Notes under the pieces: model-generated
What the model was told of the DNA's origin: nothing
Databases searched by the model: none
The model's input: only the letters and a program-made list of their open reading frames with translations
Translations under genes and position numbers: made by a program
DNA from: CAYJLF01 sp964371055
Lineage (GTDB): Bacteria > Eisenbacteria > RBG-16-71-46 > CAIMUX01
DNA length: 47,854 nt
Direction: 5' to 3'
Assembly (NCBI GenBank): GCA_964371055.1
Contig: CAYJLF010000030.1
Span: 1 to 47,854 of the forward strand
In this document: positions 20,101 to 31,400 of the stretch, one piece after another
How positions within the stretch are numbered: the first letter of the stretch is position 1
Layout: each line of letters starts with the position of its first letter

Positions 20101-20129
20101 TTGCGGACCGGGCACTCCCGACGTAGACT
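20101..20129 (+). promoter_or_regulatory. Promoter of tRNA-Lys
   Basis: TTGCGG (20101-20106) and TAGACT (20124-20129) are separated by an optimal 17 bases, and the -10 ends 12 bases before the mature tRNA. The TTGCGN -35 is shared with the tRNA-Leu promoter. Confidence 0.6.
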
Positions 20130-20141
20130 CCGATGTCGTTC

Positions 20142-20214
20142 GGGCCGCTAGCTCAGTCGGCAGAGCACCTGCCTTTTAAGCAGAGGGTCCCGGGTTCGAT
20201 TCCCGGGCGGCCCA
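20142..20214 (+). tRNA. tRNA-Lys (anticodon UUU)
   Basis: The acceptor stem GGGCCGC (20142-20148) pairs with GCGGCCC (20207-20213). The D-stem is GCTC/GAGC. The anticodon stem CCTGC/GCAGA has one terminal C-A mismatch and closes the loop CTTTTAA with anticodon TTT. The T-arm is CCGGG-TTCGATT-CCCGG. CCA is not encoded, unlike in the tRNA-Leu gene, so it must be added after transcription. Confidence 0.96.
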
Positions 20215-20229
20215 AAGATCCCGGCGGGA

Positions 20230-20247
20230 GGCCGCGATGTCGCGGCC
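20230..20247 (+). terminator. Hairpin after tRNA-Lys
   Basis: GGCCGCGA (20230-20237) and TCGCGGCC (20240-20247) form a perfect 8-bp stem with a 2-nt loop, 15 bases past the tRNA. It lacks a U-tract, so it is a weak terminator candidate. Confidence 0.3.
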
Positions 20248-20384
20248 AGCCGGAGGGTGCAGCTCCCGGCACCCAGTCATCGTCCCTGGACCCTATCTCG
20301 ACCCTGGATGTCGCGGGGCGGCGCGGCTCGCCCGCGCGCGCCCGCGGCGGGAAGAACCGGGTTCGACCGGAGTGAGGTTTCAGT

Positions 20385-21485
20385 ATGCAGATCGGAATCG
20401 CCGGCCGTCCCGGCGCCGGCAAGTCGGCCCTTTTTGATCTCCTCGGAGCTGGAAACGGTGTCCCGGAGAGCTCCGGGAAAGGGGGCCTGCGGATTGCGCA
20501 CGTCCGCGTCCCGGATCCCCGGGTGGACGATCTCGCGACGTCCTACCGGCCGAAGAAGACGACGCATGCCCGCCTCGTCTTCCAGGATCTGGAGCAGAAG
20601 TCCGGCCCGAACTACCCGGCGTTGTCCCCCGATCGGCGCGAGATGCTCGCGCGATCCGATCTCGTTCTCCTCGTGATCGGCCTGCACCACGTTCCCCCCG
20701 ATCGCTGGGAGGCGGAGGCGATGCAGCAGTGGCGGGAGGTCCGGGAGGAGTCGGCCTTGACCGATCTGGCCGTGGTCGAGACGCGTCTCGAACGCCTGGA
20801 AAAGGCCCTGCGCATCGGCCAGAAGCCGCAGTTTCCGGGGGAGCCGGAGGTGCTCTCGCGGCTGCGTGCGCACCTGGAAGAGGGGCGCCCGGCTCGTGCC
20901 TTTCCTTTCACGCCGGACGAGGAGCGCGGCCTGCGCGGATATGCGTTTCTGAGCGCGCGTCCCCTGCTGCCGGCCTTTAACATCGACGAAGCGCACCTCG
21001 CCGGAGCCGGACCGGTTATACAGACGGCCGTCCGGCGATTCGGAACGGAAATGGGTGGCGAGGAACCGCTTTGGCTTTTTTTCAGTGCGGAAGTGGAACG
21101 GCAGATCCAATCTCTGCCCGTCGAGGAGCAGGGACCCTTCCTGGAGGCGTTTGGTCTGGAGGGCCCGGCCGTCGGCCAGATCATCCGCGCCGCCTACGCG
21201 CTCGCGGGGTTGATCAGCTTCTTCACGGTCGGTGCGGACGAAGTGCGGGCCTGGACCGTGCGACGTGGCGCCCTGGCGCCGGCCGCGGCGGGGGTGATCC
21301 ACAGCGACCTGGAGAAGGGGTTCGTCCGGGCCGAGGTCCTGGCCTATGACGCCTGGAAGGCCCACGGCGGGGAGAACGGCGCCCGCGAGCAGGGGGCCTG
21401 GCGCCTGGAGGGCAAGGAGTACCTGGTCCAGGACGGAGACATCCTCCATGTCCGCTCCGGCTTAGCCAAAGGCGGACGGGGTTGA
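20385..21485 (+). CDS. Divergent YchF/Obg-like P-loop protein with TGS domain
   Basis: A 366-residue relative of the ribosome-associated ATPase YchF. The P-loop is recognisable (GRPGAGKSALFDLLG, residues about 7-21) and the C-terminal TGS domain (DUF933) is well conserved: SFFTVGADEVRAWTVRRG, AAAGVIHSDLEKGFVRAEVL, then WRLEGKEYLVQDGDILHVRS. The middle is not canonical. The DxxG (G3) and adjacent glycine-rich switch found in YchF are absent (ARLVFQDLEQKSGPNYPALS instead), and the base-specificity site reads NIDE in place of NVNE or NVDE. It may bind but not hydrolyse nucleotide normally. ATG 20385 has a GTGAGG ribosome-binding site. It could be a second YchF copy; no canonical one is in the window. 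Confidence 0.82.
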   Translation: MQIGIAGRPGAGKSALFDLLGAGNGVPESSGKGGLRIAHVRVPDPRVDDLATSYRPKKTTHARLVFQDLEQKSGPNYPALSPDRREMLARSDLVLLVIGLHHVPPDRWEAEAMQQWREVREESALTDLAVVETRLERLEKALRIGQKPQFPGEPEVLSRLRAHLEEGRPARAFPFTPDEERGLRGYAFLSARPLLPAFNIDEAHLAGAGPVIQTAVRRFGTEMGGEEPLWLFFSAEVERQIQSLPVEEQGPFLEAFGLEGPAVGQIIRAAYALAGLISFFTVGADEVRAWTVRRGALAPAAAGVIHSDLEKGFVRAEVLAYDAWKAHGGENGAREQGAWRLEGKEYLVQDGDILHVRSGLAKGGRG

Positions 21486-21774
21486 ACGCGCGAGTCGGAG
21501 ATAACTTATTGAAATTGCTCGTGTTATGTCTCGAATCGGCGCGGCCGGGCGGGACGTGGGGTGGGATTCGCCTCGGCACGCTCATCGTGACAGCGCCCGG
21601 AACTTCCTCTCCTCAAGACCGCGAGGCCGCGTGACGATAGAGGACGGAGGATCGACGAAGCCTCGGATCGGGGCGCGGCTCGCCGGCGCGACACGCGGGC
21701 GAGGACCGCGGGACCGGTCGGACCACCCAAGGGAGTGGGTGTGAAGAGAGATCCAGTCTCGTTGAAAAAGACGC

Positions 21775-21803
21775 TTGACGGGGTCGGTGACCGTCGATAG
21801 GTT
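21775..21803 (+). promoter_or_regulatory. Predicted promoter in the long gene-free region
   Basis: TTGACG (21775-21780) and TAGGTT (21798-21803) are 17 bases apart, one of the best sigma-70-type pairs in the window. Transcription would start near 21810. The preceding stretch 21486-21774 shows no gene or clear signal. Confidence 0.5.
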
Positions 21804-21809
21804 CCGGTC

Positions 21810-22170
21810 CGCGTTTTGGATGTGGATAAGTCCGGGGGGGAGATCCGAAAAAAGGAATTGACTCTCCCGCAGTTGCATGGGAGATTTCCGCCCGGGTTTG
21901 TCCGTCAGGGAGTTCGTGGTCGGGTGAACGCACCCAGGGACCAGGATGGTCGTTCTGCTGGGACATGGACGTCGATCCGACGACGACAACGGTTGACGGA
22001 GTGTTCTGTTCAACGGAGGGATCGCCGGCCGCGTTGCGGCCGATGAGAGTCTTCGAGCCTCGTGCAGAGGTTCGCTGGGGTGAGGCCCGCAGTTACGGGG
22101 TCTGTTTCACAGAAGACATACCAACCTTGTGGTGCTGCTCAACCAGGAGTGGTTAGGGCTTTTCTTTTTT
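21810..22170 (+). ncRNA. Candidate structured RNA or attenuated leader, about 360 nt
   Basis: No coding ORF with a ribosome-binding site is visible, but the segment starts just past a good promoter and ends in an intrinsic terminator. Within it lie TCTCCC/GGGAGA (about 21864-21885), a GACCA-GGA-TGGTC hairpin (about 21942-21954), CGGCCGC-GTT-GCGGCCG (22026-22042), and long-range pairs TTCTGT with ACAGAA and GGTTGA with TCAACC. I could not match it to tmRNA, RNase P RNA, SRP RNA or a known riboswitch. It may be an independent RNA, or the leader of the giant gene whose transcription is attenuated at 22170. Confidence 0.4.
22137..22170 (+). terminator. Intrinsic terminator upstream of the giant gene
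   Basis: GCTCAACCA (22137-22145) pairs with TGGTT-A-GGGC (22150-22159; one bulged A, one G-U pair) around a GGAG loop, followed directly by TTTTCTTTTTT (22160-22170). It is a textbook intrinsic terminator. There is no protein gene between it and 21485, so it must end an RNA or act as an attenuator. Confidence 0.65.
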
Positions 22171-22418
22171 GGGAACAAGCACGGTGTTCGCACGGTCCGA
22201 TCAGACCGCCACTGCCTCCGCCACGAGGCGGCGCCCCATGGGGGCGGCGCCTTGCGGGGGCTTGTGTCTTCTGACTCGGGTTTGTTGGGGTGGGAATGAA
22301 TCCTAGGAGGCAGTCGGTGTCGATCGGACGGAAGCCCCGCCGGGGCGTGAGAATGATCGCTCGCGACAAGCGGAGCTTCCTCTGCGGATCGCATTCCGAA
22401 TCGAAGGAGGAACAGGGA
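22171..22418 (+). other. Untranslated leader immediately before the giant gene
   Basis: A 248-base spacer with a GC-rich inverted repeat (GGCGCC copies flanking CCATGGGGGC, about 22230-22251), a second hairpin (GCCCC-GCC-GGGGC, about 22333-22345) and a weak promoter-like pair TTGTTG (22282-22287) with TAGGAG (22304-22309). It ends in GAAGGAGG, the ribosome-binding site for ATG 22419. The in-frame codons upstream of 22419 are Arg-rich and look untranslated. Confidence 0.4.
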
Positions 22419-25400
22419 ATGAGACGGAAAGGAACGGCTATCGCCATCATTTCGGTCCTGATGCTCGTGGTCGGGGTAATGATGGGCGCGGTCGGCGCGG
22501 TGGCGCAGTCCAAGTCGCTGGACAAGAACGTCCAGCCATCGGACGGCACGCTGATCATTAACTACCCGGCCTTCCCGAATTCGGGTGGTCCGTACATTGT
22601 TGGCGCGACCTACGACCCGGACAACGACCGGGTCGTGCTCGTGTTCAACGAGGACATCGACGCCGCGACGACCTCGGCGACCTTGTCAGACGACTTCGAA
22701 GCCAGCTTCGCGTTTGACAGTGGCGCCGCCCTGGGCGACGACGACGGCGACAATGTTCTCTACATCACGGGCCTCGATCCGGCCGACGGCGGCGATCAGT
22801 TCCTCGACAACGGGGCTGAGCGGATCCGCCTCAAGCTGCCGGGAGTTCTGGCGAGTACGCCGGACGGCAGCCTGAGCGACGAGGTCACCTGGGTGCAGGT
22901 CGGGCGCGGCCCGATTCCCGTCCGGGTCGAGCTGGTCGATCCCGCGGCGGTCGACAGCCTCCAGACGGTGCGCATCTACTGGGACGCCCCGGTGGCCAAG
23001 ATCGGCACCGCGGTCAATACCTTCGGCGCCACGTCCGAACTGGCCGGCACGCTTTTCGGCTACTTCGGCACCGGCAGCGCAACCTGGACGCTGCGGGACA
23101 GCACGACCACCGTCTACCGCGACAACTTCGGAGCGATGCTCTCCGGAGTCTCCAAGCTGCGGGTGGCGGCCGGCCAGGTCCGCTACGTCGGCGCCTCGGC
23201 CGTCGTCAGCGACCGCGAGCGTGTCCAGGTCTTCGACAACTTCGAGCGCGGACCGGTCCTGATCGCGTCCTACTACGACACGAAGGGGACGGTCGCCTTC
23301 GACGACGATATCATCTGGGCCCTCTTCAACGAGCCGATCGCGGGATCGAACTTCCTCGGGCTCGGGGACGTCAACTTCGCCGTCATCGATAACGGCGGAG
23401 GCTTCGACGGCGTCGGCGGTGGCTCGACGCTCTCCTTCCCGGGTTCGACGACCGCGACGATCCGGATCTCGGGCTTCACGGGCACGACCACCCTGCCGGA
23501 CGGCGATGACGCGCTGCGGCACAACGGGACCCTGGCGGACTTCCAGGGCCAGGTGTGGGACACGGCCAACGACGCCCTCATCCACAACGGACCCGGAATC
23601 ATCCGGGCCTCGTACAACGACGGTCAGACGGCGTCTCTGATCAACGACCGGCTGGTGATCTGGCTGAGCGAGCCGATCGCGAACCCGGCCGAGGTCGACA
23701 CCTCCGACTTCGTCCACGCCCAGGACGATCCGAACGGTGCCGGCACCTGGTTCTTCGGTGACGCGATCCAGGTCCTCGTCGAGGCGAACGTCAGCGGCCT
23801 GGGGAAGGTCACCTTCTCGAACTTCTCGGGCGCGCCGGTCGGCAAGGCCTACCGCCCCGGCCTGCGCATCCGGGCGACCGACATCACCCCGATCCAGGGG
23901 AACGCCGGACGCGTGGTCAATGACTTCGCGTCGGTTCCGATCGTCGACGAGTCGCGCCCGATCGTCGAGCTGGACGAGGTCGCCCTGACCGACCGCTGGG
24001 ACGTTGTGAACGAGCTGGACACTCTCGAGGTGGTCTGGCGCGAGAACAACGCTTCCATCGACGACGGCGATCAGTACTTCCTCTTCCTCACCCGGAAGTC
24101 GCCGCTCGACATCACCAATGACTGGATGGACAACAACCTGGTCCGGGCCATCCCGATCTGGAATCCTCGTCCCGGGATCACGGGCGACACCATCCGGGTC
24201 CGGTTGATCATCGACTACCAGGGCACCGGCGGGGCCGAGACGATCAAGGAGACGACCGACCTCGAGGACATCGGGTTGGACGACCAGCTCCGCGTCCTCG
24301 TCGCCTCCGCGGACTTCACAGGGAACACGATGTACCGGACCGGCACCTACCCGCCGCCGGGCTACGCGCTCCTCTTCGGGTCCGCGATGTGGGTCGGGCC
24401 GATCTGCCCGCCGCAGGACTTCTACCTCACCCCGGGCGACAACGCCCGCTGGGACAGCGACATCATCCACGTGACCGGCGACAGCACGGCGACGGGGCTC
24501 ACCTACTCTGTCTTCGGTGACACCCTGGCGATCCCGTGCTCGGCCGACTCCGTGGTCGCCTACTACGATCCGGACGATCCGGACAACCTCGACGGCAACG
24601 AGGTCCGCATCGGCGCGGGTCCGGTCAAGAACCGGCTGTCGTCCGATTCGAGCTTCGATCCCTTCCCGCTGACCTTCCCGCTCGACTGGGATCGGACGGA
24701 AGGGTTCATCTATCTGGCGGCCAAGCTGGGCGTCGACGAGACCCCGGCCGCGTCCCGGACGCAGATCGCGCTCGACGCGTTCTACCCGGGCGTGGTGGCC
24801 AACCAGATCTACGACCCGTGGAACCCGTACCGGGTTTACAACGCGAATGACTACGTCAACATCCGGCTCCAGCTCAACGACCGCATCCGCGGCACGGCCG
24901 GCGCCGGGAGCAACGACGTCGCGAACGTCGTGGCCGACTTCAGCCTGATCGACTCGCTGACGACCGTTCCGACCGGGTTCACGACTCCGCCGGACAGCAT
25001 AGTTCTGTGGGGTCTCGGGCGCGACCGGCTCGACAACGACGGCGACTGGTACGCCCAGTTGGTGACCGGCGCGGACAACGACCCGGTGGACGTCGGTCTC
25101 GACGGACTCCCCGGAACGAGCGATGTCGGCGAAGACAACGGCGTGCCCGACCCGGGCGATCCGTTCGTCGATGAGAACGGCAACGGTTCGTACGATCCCG
25201 GCGAGACGTTCGTCGACCTGGTCAACCAGGCCGGCCAGACCGGTGTCTACGACGCCGGCGAGCCGTTCCTGGACAGCCTCGATCCGGACGAGCGCGGCTG
25301 GTACGAGGTCCGCACCAACGTCGCCGGAGACATCGGCAACGTCCAGCAGGGTTACAAGCTGGATCCGGCGCGCGTGCGGAAGCTGGCGTACACCGATCCG

Positions 25401-28400
25401 CTGAGCCTGGTCCGGTTCAGCCTCCTCGACAACGGTGTCGACGGGACGGTGTTCCCCGGTCAGTTCCAGCGGCCGGGCGTCCGTCGCTCGCTGTCGCTGG
25501 ATCACACGACGATCCTGGACGGCACCGATCCGCAGCAGCGGTTCCTGGCGACGATCGACTTCCAGGAGCCGACGGTGGTCGAGTTCACCTCGATCAAGAA
25601 CGGGGTGACGGAGCTTCTGGCTCCGGGCAACCCGGTCTACAACCTCGGTGGCAACGTCGACTTCACCCTGTCGACCCCGAGCGACAACGACGTCCTCTTC
25701 GTGCAGATGCAGTTCAAGGCGGAGGGAGACGCGACCTGGAAGGTCCTGACGCTCGACCCGGTCGGGGATGCCAACAACGACGGCTTCCCGGGGGCGGAGG
25801 AATTTGACGACGATGGCGACGGTCTGGCCGACCTGGACGATCTCCAGGTGGACGCCGCCGACGACACCACCCTCTGCAAGGCTGATCGTGTCGACAACGA
25901 CAACGACGCCTACTTCGTCTTCGACAGCTTTGGTCCGGGCGACCCGGTCGACCCGACGAACCCGCTGACCTTCGGTCGGATCGTCTGGTGGCAGATCGAC
26001 GAGTCGAAGACCAATGGGCTCGACGACGACGACGACAACAGCCTGTGGGACGCCGACGAAGTCAACGAGGCCGTGGGCTACGACCCGCGGTACGACGACG
26101 ACGAAGACGGCATCATGGACGGAGAGCGTGTCGCGGTCGTGATCGACGGCGTGCACAGCGTCTTCGGTCCGGATCCGGCCTGGACCGGAACGGTCTACGT
26201 CTCGGCGTCGGTGCTCTACGGAGCGCGCACGACCTCTTCGGTCGCGGCGAACACGATCCTGCAGAAGTACTACGGCAACGGCGTGGCCTACACGGAGCTG
26301 ATCGAGCGGGGCTTCCCGGTCCTGACCGCCCGTGACGGCGGCGGCGGCAACGCCGACGAGCAGCGCTTCATGACCGACGCGGCGTCGACCGGTTGGGATA
26401 CCGACCGGCCCGAGGCCAGCCGCTTCGACGGCGTGACCTCCGGGACGAGCTTCGGCGTGAACTGGGGCTACGGCAACGAGTTCAACTGGGCCGACTCGAA
26501 GGGCGGCACCCTTGACCTCGACGTCATCCGCCGCATCTACAACCTGACCGCCGACGGCCAGGCGAAGTACATGCTGCGCGGCGTGGCCTACGACCTCGCG
26601 GGGAACGCCAACCAGAACTGGTCGGAGCCGATCACGTTCACCATGGACCTGACGCCGCCGGTCGCGAACATCGACGGCTGCGGAACGGACGTGCTGAACG
26701 CGGGCTCGGACTTCCTCCCGGATGTTTACCCGGGCGGAACGGCGCATGAGATCTACGACGCGGGCAAGCACCCCGAGACGTACACGCTCACGCTGCAGAC
26801 GGTCGATGCGGACGCGGCCGAGGTCCTCTTCCAGGAGCGTCGGAAGAACGCCGACGGCACCTGGTCGCCCTGGACCGAGATCAGCACGGACACGAACGCC
26901 CCGTTCCAGGTGGAGTGGCCGAATGACGGCGTGATGTTCACCGTCAACAACTATCCGGCCTCCCGCTTCCAGGACGTCGAGTTCCGGGCGCTCGCCACCG
27001 ACACGCAGGGGAACGTCACCGCCGAGGATGACGCCTGCGTCTTCGACGTGCGGGTCATCGACGGGACGGAGCCCGGGAGCTGGATCCGCGGCGTCTATCT
27101 CTCGACCGGTCCCGACTACTACGAGGCCGACGAGTACACGCCGCTGGGCGTGACCGTCCAGGTCCCGGCCGACTCCAGCGTCAACGTCTGGGTGCGGATC
27201 GAGGACCGGGATCGTGACGCGAAGGGCCGTCTGACCACCTTGCTGGCGGGCAAGTCGGTCTCGGTCGGTGACCTGTACACCACGATGTGGGCGGCAGGCA
27301 TCGACGGAAAGACCGGCAACGCCAACATCGACGATGACGGCAACGGCACGCCGGCGATCGACGAGGACGATCCGGGCGGCCTGGGTGGAGCGCCGGACGG
27401 CATCTACACCCTGGGCGCCGGTCCGCTCGGCGACGATCTGCCGGATGACCGTGGCGCGGGTCCGGACAGCATTCCGGGCACGGCCGACGACGAGTGGGGC
27501 CGCGGGGTCAACAACGATGACTACATCACGAACGACGTGAAGTATGTCGTCTTCCAGTACCGCGTGGTCAACCCGCCGGGCGAGTGGACCGACTTCGCCA
27601 CCGTCCATGGTGACGACGGCGCCGGCGCCGGTGTGGTCTACGACTACACCAGCCCCATCAAGGCGACGCTGAACACCCAGGAACTGGCGGACCTCTACGG
27701 CGAGGGAACGTACGAGCTGCGGGCCTACGCGTGCGACGTGGAAGGCAACTGCAACATCGACACCGCTCCGATCGCGACGATCGCGATCCGGTCGGTCCCG
27801 CTGCGCGCTTACATCCAGCCCGAGGTCTGCACCGACAACGCCGACCAGAGCTACGACCTCTATGCCGTGCACTTCCTGCACGACTACGAGATCGACAAGG
27901 TCAAGTTCTACTACTACCGCGACACCGACGGCGACGAGTGCGCCAACGATCTCGGCAGCACGTGGGTGCTGATCGGCATCGACGAAGCCGCCGGCCAGGG
28001 CGACTCCCGCGGTGATGCGGTGCTCTACATGCCGGGCCAGTTCGAGCCGGTCGCCAATCCTGATGCGCTGGACCTCCTGACGTACGAGGCGCAGCTCAAC
28101 ACGATGAACTACCGCTACTGGGACGCGGACGGGGATGGCTACTACAGCCCGCGCGACCCGGTCGTCTTCAGTGCGAACGCCACGTGGGAGTCGGCCAACG
28201 ACACCGTCGTGATCGGCTCGCTGCCGGACGGTTTCGGGGACGGCTCGGCGCTGGAAGCTTTCGCCGACGACATCTACTACGCGCAGTTGGACGCTGAGGC
28301 CGCCGGCCTCGACCCGTCCGACTGGATCTTCCGAGAGAACCGCCTGCAGGCGGACAACAACGCCCTCGATCGCTGGACCTACACCTGGGACATGACCGGG

Positions 28401-31400
28401 CTCCCCGAGGGGAACTACCTCGTGAAGTCGATCGCGGTCGATGCCCAGAACAACGAGGACGTGATCACCTACACCTGCTACGAGCCGGATGTTCAGAATC
28501 CGGAGGAGATCGAGCTCGTTCGCCTCGACTCGACGCCGCCGCTGGCGCAGCTCGAGGCGATGATTCTGCCGGACGGCACTTCGCTCGACCTCGTGACCCC
28601 GGATTCGACCTACTTCATCCCGGGCGTGACCGACTGGGTGAAGATCACGGCGACCGGCCCGGCCGAGACGCGGCGGATGAAGTTCGAGTACAGCCTCGAC
28701 GGCGGCATGAACTGGGTGGTCATCGATCCGAACGACGATGACGACTTCTATGCCGACATCGACGGGAACGCCGGCTTCAGCGGCCGTTCCGGCAACGCGG
28801 CGGTCCTCGACGACGAGATCTTCAACGACCTCAACGGCAACTTCATCTTCGACGGTTCCGACATCGACTTCGTCCGGTCCGAGGGTGACTACCCCGGTAT
28901 CCAGACGCCGCTCGGCTGGCCTCTCCACCCGCTGGTGGGCGAGGACGCGCCGAACGGAATCAACGATGACGGCGACTATCTGGGTGAAAACGTCGAAGGC
29001 GAAGACGCGCCGGGCGGGCTCTACGACGAGACCGCGCCGTTCTACGCGTACCTGCTCCTCGACGAGCTGGGTCTGCTCACCGACGTGAACCTGATGGTGC
29101 GCGCGACTGCGTACGACGAGGTTTGCGACGGATTCCGGGCCGGGCCGGCTGATGTCGACCTGGTCATCGCGGGCGAGAACCTGCCGCCCGAGGCTGACGT
29201 GATCCGCTCGGAGGACCTCGACGGCGTGCTGGTGGACGTCAATCCGCCGGTGCACGACGGGACCCCGGTGGCGGTCATCGGCGCCTCGATGGACACGCTG
29301 CGGGTCTTCGTCACGGCCGAGGACATGTCGACCATCGCGAAGGTGGAGCTCTTCTACCGGCTCGATCCGTCGTGCCACACCGGCAGCCCCGAGGAGATCG
29401 TGGAGCTGCAGGCGTGGAAGAGCATGACGGTGGCGGGCTGGACGGTGGACGATCTGGTCTATCCGTACGACTTCAACGTCGCGACGGACGCGATCCCGGA
29501 TGGCGTCTACCAGTTCTATCCGCGCGCCTACGATCAGAGCGGCAACTACAACGAAGCTCCGGTCAATCCTTGGGGCTTCAAGAAGTTCGGCCTCGCGGGC
29601 GATCCGTTCGCCTTCGTGAGCACGCCGGCTGGTCCTCCGGCCCTGCCGGACACCGCGGCGGTGGCGGATGAGTACGTCATCCACGCGTCTCTGATCGACC
29701 CGTCGCAGGCTCCGACCACGGCGGTCCGGTTCTACTACGCGCACCGCATCCTGGACGAAGTCATCGACCCGGCGACGATCCAGCCGTTCGCGCCGTTCGA
29801 GTCGCCGAACCTGGACAACGCGCCGCTGGGCGGTGCGACCGGAGACGGCGTCCTCGTGACGATCGACGGCGACGTCGCGACCTACTGGCCGAGCCTGGCC
29901 ATGGTGGCTGTGCCGACCAAGCTCGACTACACGGTCTCGGGCAGCCGGATCGTCTTCGGCGCGCGCCCCGAGAGCGACGACGTGATCCTGGTGAGCTACA
30001 ACACCGGCTCGTGGATCCAGATCGGCGTCGGCGACACCTGGTCGCCGTACACCGTCGCCTGGAGCCAGGAGGACGGTGGGGTGCCGGAGCCGACGATTGC
30101 GGGGACCGACGCGTATGACCTGATCGCGGTCGCTCTCTTCGACGTCAACGGCGACGGCGAGTACAACACCGATTGCGACTACACCGAGCCTCTGTCCAGC
30201 GAGGGTAACTACCTCTACCTGGACGACCAGGACCGTCCGAACCTGATCCTCTATGGTCTGACGTACGACTCGCCGACCGGCCCGCCGCCGTATCCGGACT
30301 GGAACTGGCCGGGCAACCCGCTCTTCCGCGGCGGCGACGAGCTGAACGGACCGAACTATGAGCACATCCTGAGCGGTATCGAGTCCGACATCTTCGTGGT
30401 GGCGACCGATCCGGACGGGATCGGCGGCGAAATCGAGATGGTGACCCTGGACATCACGGCGACGGACGTTGAGGGTGGCGGCACGACCGATACCCACATC
30501 GAGATGACGCCGTACCTGACCGGCTCGACCATCATGCTGCCGATCACGTTCTACGAGGACGACTACCCGATGTGGACCCCGGGGAGCATCGAGAACGTCA
30601 TCCTCGAGGTTGACCGCGACGGTATCTGGGGCAACGGCGACGAGGCGTACTACGAGATGACTCGTGACGCCGCCACGTCGACCTGGGGCGCCAGCGGTCG
30701 GTTCTACATGGGCGCGGAGACCTGGTACCGGTTCATGGTCGACCTCGTCGGCGATGACCAGGTGCCGGTGGCTGACGCCCGCCACAAGTACCTGGACGTC
30801 TCGAGCATCATCGTTCCCGCGACGCCGTTCTGGTACGCGCACCTCGACAACACGACGCAGTTGCGGAACAACGCGGCGCACCGTGTGGTCGCGACCGCGA
30901 TCGACACCGACGGCAACACCGGCACGAACCTGAACAGTGAGATGCCGGGGAGCGACGAGGCTCAGGGACCGATCCTGTTCATCCACGACCGGACCGCTCC
31001 GGTGGTCAACGCGATCGTGGCCCTGAACGACTTGGGCCAGCCGCTGCCGTACACGCGGATCAGCCCGCAGATCGAGTACTACATCGGCGCCGCCGTGAGT
31101 GACGCTCCTTTCACGGACGTCAACGTGATGTCGGTGGACGTCGTCCGGTTCGAGTACACCCCGAACCGCGGCGAAGTCTGGCTCCCGATCGGCGTGGACG
31201 AGAGTCCGATCAACGGCTGGGTGCGCTCGTGGACCCCGCCGGATCCGTCGACCGATGGCTACGACAACGACGGCGATGGCCTGTGGGACGAGGACGACGA
31301 GAAGGTGTCGGAAGTCACGATCCGCGCGATCGCGATCGACACGGGTATGAACTCCGGCTATAGCGACCGGCAGAACCCGATCGTCACCCTGGTCCTGACC

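Noticed and set aside
21810..22170. tmRNA, RNase P RNA or SRP RNA
   Set aside because: There is no T-loop-type 3' end, no full GAGGAAAGTCCGGGC core, and no GGAAG/AGCAG SRP apical loop, although short look-alike strings such as AAGTCCGGG and ACAGAA occur.
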